From Agrypnia vestita (Eukaryota > Arthropoda > Insecta > Trichoptera > Phryganeidae): 64,000 nucleotides of DNA. The stretch covers positions 62,001 through 126,000 of the forward strand of contig JADDOH010010223.1 of NCBI GenBank assembly GCA_016648135.1. Direction: 5' to 3'. The position numbers and the translations under genes are program-made. Below the pieces are notes generated by a model. The model did no database searches, was not told the DNA's origin, and saw nothing but the letters and a program-made list of their open reading frames with translations. How positions within the stretch are numbered: position 1 is the stretch's first letter; every line of letters begins with the position of its first letter. Positions 56,289-64,000 of this stretch are shown piece by piece.

Positions 56289-56729
56289 TTAGTTTACTCT
56301 GGAGTTTTTTGGGGTGTGATTGATGATTTTCGGTGTGGAGTTAACATATTTTATAGTAAGATTGGCTTCTCCGTTTTTGATTCTCAAATCTAGTTCATTT
56401 CTGAGGTCGTGTAGTTGTTGCCGTTGCTTAACGGTATGGTCAGGTTTCATACTCAATCCTGCGGGTAATTTATTTTTGTTGCGTAGTAACCGTAAAGCCA
56501 AGGAAGAATCGTTGAATACAACTTTAATTGGGCGACTGGGACCTTCTCGTATTGATCCTAATCGATAAATTTTCACCATATCTGTGTTGGAAATTGGTTC
56601 AACCTGATTTATTACGTTCAAGGTGGAAGTTGTATCATCTTGAATTTTTTGAGATTGCTGAGTGGATGCGCTCTCAGGGATATTATATAGGATAATATTT
56701 TTTGATCTCTCTTTCCTATCTTCCAGCTC
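56289..56729 (-). CDS. ORF1 of the non-LTR element, 5'-truncated
   Basis: From the element's 5' edge the frame reads ELEDRKERSKNIILYNIPES, then DMVKIYRLGS, RPIKVVFNDSSLALRLLRNK and a basic C-terminal part, ending TAA at 56289-56291. The order E-RSKNIILYNIPES then YRLG---RPIKV-F is that of L1-like ORF1 proteins (RNA-recognition fold and C-terminal domain) found in insect non-LTR elements. The coiled-coil N-terminus is missing, so no complete ORF1 protein is encoded. Confidence 0.75.
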   Translation of the reverse strand, partial: ELEDRKERSKNIILYNIPESASTQQSQKIQDDTTSTLNVINQVEPISNTDMVKIYRLGSIREGPSRPIKVVFNDSSLALRLLRNKNKLPAGLSMKPDHTVKQRQQLHDLRNELDLRIKNGEANLTIKYVNSTPKIINHTPKNSRVN

Positions 56730-57093
56730 TGTTTAGTTGGTTTAGAAAAAAAACAATTGGATAAATACGGTTTATTTGTCCCAATCCATGACTCTCGGGT
56801 AAACGGATGAAGATGACGAGTTTTTAGAAATTTTCGTTGATGACTAAATGACTTTTCACCGCCTTTTGTAAGGACCTCTGAATTCACCATATCACATATT
56901 TTGCTTGTCTATAGTTTACGTGTTACGCTTAGATAAAGTATATTAAATGTCAAAATGCATGGTGAAAATTTCTAAACATTAAAATGTGCTCATATCATAA
57001 AGCAAGCCGTCTAAAAGTACACCTTTAACGGTCACATCAGGTGCGCGCATTGCTCGTCACTGAGAATGGATCAATAATGAAGCAACTCCTCAC

Positions 57094-57244
57094 CGGCGCG
57101 CTGGTCGGCCTTCCTGGAGCACTCCTGCTTGATGTCGGGGAGCCACACTTCCATGTCCGTGTAGGGCGCTCCTTCATCGCCGCTCCCGGCTGCAGACCCT
57201 GGCTCGGGCTTCACGGCAGGAACATCTTGGGCAGCGCGGCTCAT
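57094..57244 (-). CDS. gene B, exon 1: ATG exon with VKPE and IKQE motifs
   Basis: The inverse twin of gene A exon 1 has the same 151-nt length and donor G|GTGAGG. It reads MSRAAQDVPAVKPEPGS, the GSGDE linker, APYTDMEVWLPDIKQEC and SRKADQRA. VKPE replaces gene A's VKAE. The next family exon in this orientation is 51966-51793. The open frame is intact even though gene B's ZNF exon is broken. Confidence 0.75.
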
Positions 57245-57304
57245 GGTACTAATACGTTCCGGACTACACGAGACCCGACAGGTAAATGGCGCTTGTCAAA
57301 TGGC

Positions 57305-57360
57305 GTGGGCCATAGACACGAGCGGATCATAGACGAATTATCTTATTAATTAATCGATAG
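57305..57360 (-). promoter_or_regulatory. conserved upstream block of gene B exon 1
   Basis: Minus-strand ATCGAT, AATTAATAAG and CGTCTATGATCCGCTCG, about 90 bp before the ATG. Same layout as before gene A exon 1. Confidence 0.5.
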
Positions 57361-57478
57361 GTAGGACTTCTAAAAATGTGACGTTCGTCCAATTCTCTAG
57401 TTTAACCCCTTATTGCATGAATTATGAAGGAGGTTCAATAAAAAAAAAGCAAAAGGATGTTTATTTAGGCTAATTTAA

Positions 57479-58150
57479 CTCTTAAAAGACTGTGCTAAAA
57501 AAAAACTTTGGGGACGGTGGAGTAACACAGCGTTACCTGATTAAAAATCGGCATAGTTTTTAATATGTGATAAAATATACATATATACAATACAGATAAG
57601 ACTTTTGAAAGGTCCCTTTATATAATTATGTAAGGTAAATATACACATTTGCATTATTTTAGTAAATTATTATAAAATCATGGCAAATCGAATTTGCGTA
57701 CGCTTCCGCCGACGTTTCAATAGCAACTGAATACAACGACGCGGTCGCCTGCTCGCTTCAGTCGCATGCACTCAGTCTTTGTCTAGCACGTGTTACCCGA
57801 CTCTATCGTACTCTTTCTATATCGTTTTTGCTTTCGCCGAAACCCAAGCAACCGCCATCTCTGTCCTACATGAAATGTATGGTATTGTCGTGCTCTTTCT
57901 TGCTCGATTTAACTGCGATGCACAATATACTACTCTCTCTTACACACTGGCCAAAAATACGAGAGTAATGAATAAATATTTTTTAATTAAAAAATCCGTA
58001 CATTCCTAACAGTTTAATTTAGTAATTTTGGTGTAAAAATGTATATTCGATGATTACAAAAAATGTGACGTTTTAGTTTTCGTAAATAAGGTAGATATTT
58101 CTTATTTTGTATGACAGGTAGGCCTACGTTACATCACCGACAGACAGGAG
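57479..58150 (+). mobile_element. 672-bp TTAA-flanked non-autonomous element, copy 2
   Basis: Flanked by TTAA at 57475-57478 and 58151-58154, it is identical in length to 9862-10533 and differs by scattered substitutions. It interrupts the right-arm match to about 28880 of the left arm. The shared 76-codon open frame is at 57779-58009. Confidence 0.75.
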
Positions 58151-58565
58151 TTAAGATATACGTATGAATTATTTTTAGATACATTTTATGTTAGAAATTA
58201 TCATATGAAGCCAAGTATAACTTCGTGTGATTCGAGTCAAATAATGCGAGGGCATGTATATCTCTTTATGCATGGCAGTTACATTTTATATAAATCTTTG
58301 AAGCAATTTCGCTTTTCGTTTTAGCACATAAACCTATAGCATTTTTCAAACTTAGGGAAAGTTGTCGTTGATGAAACCATACAGTATCATTGACGGTGCC
58401 CGTACGTGGGGCACGCGACTTGAGAATAATTTGATATCGTGGTATAAACCTTAATTTAAAATTTGAAGCGTGTACTTCACTTACAAACCTGTGAAGTATG
58501 CACTTCAGTATAATGTAGTACTACATTGTAGTACTTAGTACAGAGCGGACCCATCACTACAGGGA

Positions 58566-58600
58566 ATCGATAATTCGTCTCTGCCCCGCTCGTGTCTAAG
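58566..58600 (+). promoter_or_regulatory. conserved upstream block of gene C exon 1
   Basis: ATCGAT at 58566-58571, then CGTCTCTGCCCCGCTCG at 58577, about 77 bp before the ATG. Same layout as at 28991-29045. Confidence 0.5.
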
Positions 58601-58653
58601 GTTGTCTGTCATTTATCAACTGCATTTCGTGCTTGCTTTATCGTATCAGAATC

Positions 58654-58810
58654 ATGGAACGCGCTACGCAAGATGTTCCTGCCGTGAAGCCCGAGCCAGG
58701 GTCTGTAGCCGGGAGCGGCGATGAAAAGCTCTACACTGATGTGGACATATCGTGTCCGGACATCAAGCAGGAGTGCGCGGAGTACTCCAGGAGGGCCGCC
58801 CAGCGCGCTG
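58654..58810 (+). CDS. gene C, exon 1: ATG exon with VKPE and IKQE motifs
   Basis: MERATQDVPAVKPEPGS is followed by a GSGDE linker, LYTDVDISCPDIKQEC and SRRAAQRA. The donor G|GTGAGC follows 58810, phase 1. Spliced to 59579-59764 and 62097-63262 it gives 1509 nt, an exact multiple of three, and 502 residues. Reading through the donor gives GEQLIPLDYKSVK and a stop at 58849-58851. Confidence 0.8.
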
Positions 58811-59225
58811 GTGAGCAGTTGATTCCCTTGGATTATAAATCCGTGAAGTAGATCCCGCTTTTGTTGTGACCGTCACAGGAAGATGTATAGAATGCGCGAA
58901 CGCCTTAAATATATAATTTACTGTAAATTAAAACTTAAAATAAATTTTTCCCTGATAAATTCCAATAAATAAATTATTTATGTATATATAATAAATTATA
59001 TTTTAATAATAAATATAAATATATTTAAATATAACACAAACTAATGTTATATTTAAAAATAAATATAACATTAGCCTGTGTTAACAGCCATCAGCTGTCA
59101 CAAATAAAACGAGAATGACCTTTATTTTCGTTTCTATGGACCAGATTAAATATCATACTGTCTATAATCTATAATTTGTCACATATCTATGGACAACCGA
59201 ATTTTGAGGTTAATCGTGAATCATC

Positions 59226-59373
59226 ATGGACCGTGCTGTCCCAGGTATTGCTGCCTTCAAGCCCGAGCCAGAGTCTCCAGTGGAGAGCGGCGATGAAGCG
59301 CCTTGCACTGATGTGGACATGTCGTATCCTGATATAAAGCAGGAGTGCTCCAGGAAGGCCGACGAGCCCGCCG
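59226..59373 (+). CDS. gene C, alternative first exon
   Basis: ATG at 59226 opens MDRAVPGIAAFKPEPESP, then a short linker, CTDVDMSYPDIKQEC and SRKADEPA. The donor G|GTAAGT after 59373 is a perfect consensus. FKPE and IKQE fit the sumoylation consensus. Spliced to 59579-59764 and the ZNF exon it gives 1500 nt and 499 residues. It lacks the CGTCTATG block, so if used it probably has a different promoter. No acceptor is obvious upstream. Confidence 0.65.
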
Positions 59374-59578
59374 GTAAGTAATCGATTCCCTGTTTAATAT
59401 TCCGTGAAGTAGAATACCCGCACGGAATGCACTTTCCTCGTTGGATGTCGTTAGAGCACTAAATTATTGTAGCACTCCTCACTCTAGTGTTTATTATTGT
59501 TGGTATGGATAGTAGAACGTGTAGACATTATTTTGTTACGAGATTTCGACATTTTTGAAATATTGTTTCTGACAGCAG

Positions 59579-59764
59579 CCGGCAGTACCAGCATGGACAG
59601 CGCCACCCCAGATGTTGCTGCCGTCAAGCCCGAGCCAGGGTCTGCAGCCGGGAGCGGCGATGAAGAGCTCTACTCTGACGTGGACATATCGTGGAGTACT
59701 CCGCGCACTCCTGACATCAAGCAGGAGTGCGCGGAGTACTCCAGAAGGGCAGACCAGCGCGCTG
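59579..59764 (+). CDS. gene C, exon 2: symmetric exon with VKPE and IKQE
   Basis: Acceptor TCTGACAGCAG ends at 59578; donor G|GTAAGT follows 59764. The 186-nt phase 1-1 exon reads (A)GSTSMDSATPDVAAVKPE, a GSGDE linker, LYSDVDISWSTPRTPDIKQE and SRRADQRA. It combines features of first exons (in-frame ATG, VKPE) with the internal-exon position. WSTPRT is a small insertion before DIKQE that echoes part of the following codons. Confidence 0.75.
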
Positions 59765-62096
59765 GTAAGTATATATGGAAAACATGTCAGTATTCCAGAA
59801 TTTTCGAGGGAATGTATCACGGTGTACTTGAGTGTTCTCATTTAAAAAATGAAATCATTGAATTTATTTTCAACATATATTTTGACATTTGAGATGCTCT
59901 ATCCATAGACAGCTCAGTCTCGGTACAATTCATCGATAAAATGAATATAGAAACGTCTTTATTTGTTTTACCTGGCTGTTGACTTAAATGTTAAAACGTA
60001 TTGTGAAAATTGCAAAATTTTGAATCTGAATTTTGAATTTGGTAACTTTTTAATGCTTACTAGGGGTTATTTATTGTTATGAATTATGTGACATTATTTA
60101 GAACTTTTAAAACTATTTTAGCCTTAATTCTCTCTCTCTCTCTTTGAATTTGTGATTTTTTAACTTTTGAGAAGAAAAGTAGTGGAGACGGAGGAAACTT
60201 GATCCTTATGGGAGACTAGGTACAGGAGATTTACAAAACTACTGTGAACATTGCATTATTTTCAACTCACAATATGAGCAGTCTATTGTACCCGCCAACT
60301 TCCTGAAGTAGTGACGTCAGTCACACTTGCAGATGGCGGACGGTTCGGTGTTTGAAGACACATGTTATTTGAATGTTTTTATTCTGATTAAACAGAAAAT
60401 ATGTTAGATGTAGTTACGTCTCCAATACAAGCCATTATCTGTGTACTTGTCGGTTTCGCACAAAGAAAGACGCAGATCATATATATTTTTATAAATAACA
60501 TTTTCTCCCCTCAGCCCGGCTGGGGACACTTGGTACTCGTTCTTATCGGAGACTTGATCCCCGGATCGTGTCCCTAATTGATTTTTTTTCTTTTCTTTCA
60601 AAATCCAGTATTCCTAAAGGATATAAAACGGGATTAGGTGTACGGGAAAGAAGACAAATCAATTAGAAAATCTCGTAGTCAGCTGAGAACGTTGTTTTAG
60701 GCTATAAAAATGTTGTACTCTCAGAAGGTATGTCAGGAAAGCACAATTTTATAATACATATTAAATTGACCACGCTGCTGACTATCGACAATCACGAGTA
60801 TATCAATCCGGAAAACCAGCTATCGAAAACGAGTGAAAAGCTAGGCAACAAAAGAAAATTTCCATACAGAAGAAAGAGAATTCGTCAAAGGACACTATCC
60901 TGGGGTACACCATGGGTTATAAGTTTTGGTGCACTGCAATTTCCTTCCAGTGAAACCACTTGAGTTCTATCTGTAAGATAGAGTAGTACTTTAGTAGTGT
61001 GAGACGACTCGACAATGTTCCATACTAAGTAATATCGTTACCGAACCCAGTACTAATACTGTCTCGATTTCTTAAATATGGCTAAAAAATCAATATGCAC
61101 TCACGTGATTTTAGTCACTCTCAGCTTTCGTGGGACCATCCATAGGGTACAGACTATGAAAACACTTTCTTGAAAATAATGTGGTATATTCAATACATTG
61201 ATTAGTGAAATGACTAGTAGTTACTCGAGATTCAGATCGGTAGTCATTATTGGCATATTTGGTGTCTCATCTGTGATTTCTGAGAGGGGAGACTTAATTT
61301 GCCTTTGAGCAGAATTCTGTGCAATGTTGTCCTGAGACGAATTATTCGAACATTAAGTTCATCGGCGGATCGGCTATTTGCACGCTGTACGTCAACCCAC
61401 TAATCCTATACGGAACAATTATGGTACCCACAGTTGTATCGATGGTTGTGTAATATTAGAATTAAGAAAGTGATCGGTTGTGACTATGTGATAATTGGTC
61501 TATTATTATAGCCCTATTTAACGGGTTGTATTTCAAGCTTGTACTGACTTGTTCTGTTTCAATATAAATACTCAATAAATAGTTAAATTTCGAAGCAATT
61601 GCGCACCTCTGAAGTAAACCTTACTTGGAAATATATAAAACAAACGTTAGTGAAATAATGATAAACAAAAATATTTACAAGGCAAAAAAAAAAGGAATTT
61701 TTTGTTGAACAAGAGTGCTTGATTATCTTATATAAAGAAAACAATTCATGCGTGTACTCACGTACGTGCGGCAACAGTTTTACTTCTACAAACAAAAATT
61801 TTATTAAAAAACGAAACATTCGTGAACTCGCATGTTCACAGAATTTGAGAGCTGACAATAATTCAATATGACAAATTCCGCTACGTGCTGCATGTGCAAC
61901 TTCCGTTACAGTTGAAATTTTACCCTGAATGAAAAAATTATTTATGAGATTCCTGGTTTTGATTTTAAAGATCATTTTAATTTATTTTATGGTTTATTTT
62001 TTTTCTTTAATTATTTTATTAAAAATAACAAAAAAAGTCTTTAAAATTTTATCGTTTTTTTTTCAATATTATTTTTAATTAATTTGATTTTTCCAG
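59765..62096 (+). other. gene C intron 2
   Basis: No further exon is recognised. It contains a (CT)n run near 60130. Short open frames at 60404-60601 (minus), 60730-60963 (plus) and 61583-61975 (minus) have no known motif and no splice context that I trust. Confidence 0.5.
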
Positions 62097-63262
62097 ATCT
62101 CGATAAAACTCAAAACATAAGGTATACTACTAAAGAATCCCAGAGTCCCAGTGAGAAAATCTTGACTCGCTTTAAAGGCGATTATACCTATTCGGAGAAA
62201 TCACTGATCAAGACGCTCCTGCTCACACGCCCTGAAGAGAAACCTTTATTTTGCTCTCAATGTAATTACACCTTTTCTTTACCGCAATCCTTAAAGAATC
62301 ATTCTTGTACACACACTGGAGAGAAACCATTTTCATGTTCTCAATGTGATTATGCCTGTTCCCGAAAACATCGTTTAAAAATCCACATGTATACACATTC
62401 TGGAGAAAAACCATTTTCTTGTCCTCAATGTGATTATGCCTTTTCCCAAAAATCTACATTAAAAAGTCACATCCTTACACATTCTGGAGAGAAACCGTTT
62501 TCTTGTCCTCAATGTGATTATGCCTTTTCCCAAAAATCTAGTTTAAAAATCCACATGCGTAAACATTCTGGAGAGAAACCATTCTCTTGTCCTCAATGTG
62601 ATTATGCCTGTTCCAAAAAATATTATTTAAAAACACACATGCTTACACATTCTGGAGTAAAACCATTTTCTTGTTCTCAATGTGATTATGCCTGTTCACA
62701 AAAAGCAAATTTAAAAATCCACATCCTTACTCATTCTGGAGAGAAACCATTTTCTTGTTCTCAATGTAACTATAGATGTTCCCAAAATTCTAATTTAAAA
62801 ATCCACATGCGTACACATTCTAAACCATTCTCTTGTCCTCAATGTGATTATGTTTGTTCCCAAAACAAATATTTGAAACGCCACATGTTTACACATTCTG
62901 GAGAGAAACCATTTTCGTGTTCTCAGTGTGATTTTGCATCTACCCAAAAAAATAATTTAAAAACACACATGCTTACACATTCTGGAGAGAAACCATTTTC
63001 TTGTCCTCAATGTGATTGTGCCTTTTCCCAAAAATCTACATTAAAAAGTCACATCCTTACACATTCTGGTGAGAAACCATTTTCTTGTTCTCAATGTGAT
63101 TATGTCTGTTCCCAAAAAAAATATTTGAAACGCCACATGCTTACACATTCTGGAGAGAAACCATTTTCCTGTTCTCAATGTGAGTTTGCATGTATCCAAA
63201 AATATTATTTAAAAAAGCATATGCTTACACATTCTGAAGAGACACCATTTTCTTGTCCTTAA
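62097..63262 (+). CDS. gene C, exon 3: twelve C2H2 zinc fingers
   Basis: The acceptor TTTTTCCAG ends at 62096. Phase-1 reading gives DLDKTQNIRYTTKESQSPSE, a leader of about 47 residues, then twelve fingers with mostly canonical SGEKPF linkers, ending at TAA 63260-63262 (CAA to TAA inside the next finger). The linker after finger 7 has lost two residues (HSKPF), which would change finger spacing on DNA. In most fingers Cys (sometimes Phe) occupies the core Phe position. It is the most diverged array of the family and, with gene D, one of two open ones. The product is probably a sequence-specific nuclear regulator. Confidence 0.85.
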
Positions 63263-64000
63263 TGTGACTATGTCTGTTTCAAAAAACCAAGTTTAAAAAG
63301 CCACATGTTTACACATTCCGGGGAAAAAACATTTTCTTGTCCTTTATGTGATTTTGATGTTGCCCATAAACCTAGTATAAAAATCCTCGTGCGTACGCAT
63401 TCTGGGGTGAAACATTTTCTTGTTCTCAATGTGATTTTGCCTGTTCCCATATACCTAGTTTAAAAATCCACATGCGTACACATTCTAGAGAGGAACCATT
63501 TTCTTGTTCTCAATGTGATTATGCCTTTCCCAAAAAATTACATTAAAAAGGCACATCCTTATACATTCTGGAGAGAAACCATTTTCTTGTTCTCAATGTG
63601 AGTATGTCTGTTCCCAAAAAAATATTTCAAACGCCACATTCTAAAGAGAAACCATTTTCCTTTTCTCAATGTGTTTTTGCATGTACCCAAAAACATTATT
63701 TAAAAACACACATGCCTACACATTATGGAAAGAAACAATTTTCTTGTTCTTAATGTGATTATGCCTGTTCCCATAAACATTTTTTAAAAATCCACATGCT
63801 TATTCATTCTGTAGAGAAACCATTTTCTTGTTCTCAATGTGATTATGTCTGTTCCCATAAAAAGATTAAAAATTTACCGTTTTCAAGCATTACATTTTCG
63901 TGTAATGCTAATATTGCGGAAGAGTCTCATTACACATGCAAAGGATATTGCTTTAAAATTGCAATAAAAAAATATATGTCATTAGGTGCATCCGTTTTAA
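63263..64000 (+). pseudogene. decayed zinc fingers downstream of gene C
   Basis: Finger sequence continues after the gene C stop (CDYVCFKKPSLKSHMFTH and others) with repeated stops and frameshifts to at least 63860. The ancestral array was therefore considerably longer and was shortened by the nonsense change at 63260. The last about 140 bases show no finger. Confidence 0.8.

Larger units (their letters stand above)
52988..56731 (-). mobile_element. non-LTR retrotransposon with intact ORF2, truncated in ORF1
   Basis: The element interrupts the right arm within TTTCTAAACCAACTAAAC; the left arm at about 29605-29630 shows the uninterrupted site, and AAC/TAAAC-type sequence repeats on both sides. 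The minus-strand order is a partial ORF1 (56729-56289), ORF2 (56283-53458), a 3' untranslated region with a 151-bp tandem duplication, and a simple AATAAT-type tail at 52988-53035. The microsatellite tail suggests the CR1/Jockey group; the clade is not assigned. It is the youngest-looking retroelement in the window. Confidence 0.85.
47886..58345 (-). repeat. right arm of the large inverted duplication
   Basis: This mirrors 39117-28670: 3' flank, ZNF exon, mariner remnant, intron blocks, exon 2, orphan finger, AACCATAG repeats, flank, exon 1 and piggyBac tail. It carries a Penelope fragment (49534-50340), a non-LTR element (about 52988-56731) and a 672-bp TTAA element (57479-58150), all absent from the left arm. 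Confidence 0.85.

Noticed and set aside
61583..61975. 130-codon minus frame in gene C intron
   Set aside because: Low-complexity Phe/Ile-rich sequence in AT-rich DNA, no family resemblance and antisense to the gene.

Overview
This window looks like accessory, repeat-rich DNA from an arthropod, most likely an insect. It is AT-rich, its genes are split by GT-AG introns, and it carries insect-type transposons: piggyBac, mariner/Tc1, hAT, BEL/Pao, Penelope and several non-LTR families. The species cannot be named from the sequence. There is no bacterial-style gene content, rRNA or CRISPR.

The core is a local family of C2H2 zinc-finger (ZNF) genes built from interchangeable exons. (1) A short first exon starts with ATG and carries two sumoylation-consensus motifs (VKPE and IKQE). 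(2) An optional internal exon of about 175-185 nt carries another IKQE. (3) A long last exon begins with a DLLRIQ-like leader and encodes 8 or more fingers. Every junction is phase 1, so exons can be added or skipped without changing frame. Gene D (minus; 23262-23103, 20815-20639, 19003-18231) sums to 1110 nt and is open throughout. Gene C (plus; 58654-58810 or 59226-59373, then 59579-59764, then 62097-63262) sums to 1509 or 1500 nt and is open, though a nonsense change has shortened its array. Genes A (plus, 29105-38279) and B (minus, 57244-48410) are mirror-image copies whose ZNF exons have frameshifts. Two more ZNF exons, at 6067-9800 and 42644-43480, have no first exon nearby and are broken.

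Layout: 1-5.3 kb has no recognisable gene, with a GC-rich patch and a minisatellite at 1.2-1.9 kb. 5.3-9.8 kb is a ZNF exon carrying a 504-bp, six-finger higher-order repeat. 9.9-17 kb holds a TTAA element, a degenerate satellite, and SINE, hAT, RTE, piggyBac and BEL remnants. 18.2-23.3 kb is gene D. 23.4-28.9 kb holds an orphan first exon, a decayed non-LTR element and a piggyBac remnant. 28.7-39.1 kb and 47.9-58.3 kb are the arms of a large inverted duplication containing genes A and B. The 39.1-47.9 kb spacer holds a second piggyBac copy, a broken ZNF exon and mariner traces. 58.6-64 kb is gene C.

The arms share exons, introns, an old mariner remnant and 3' flanks. Each has since taken different insertions: a Tc1-like element and a non-LTR element on the left, and a non-LTR element with an intact ORF2, a 672-bp TTAA element and a Penelope fragment on the right. 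The other arm supplies the empty site in several cases. A 214-bp insertion near 5.7 kb has 13-bp target duplications, a hammerhead-ribozyme-like core and a perfect 26-bp hairpin. All identifications come from reading the sequence; no database search was run.
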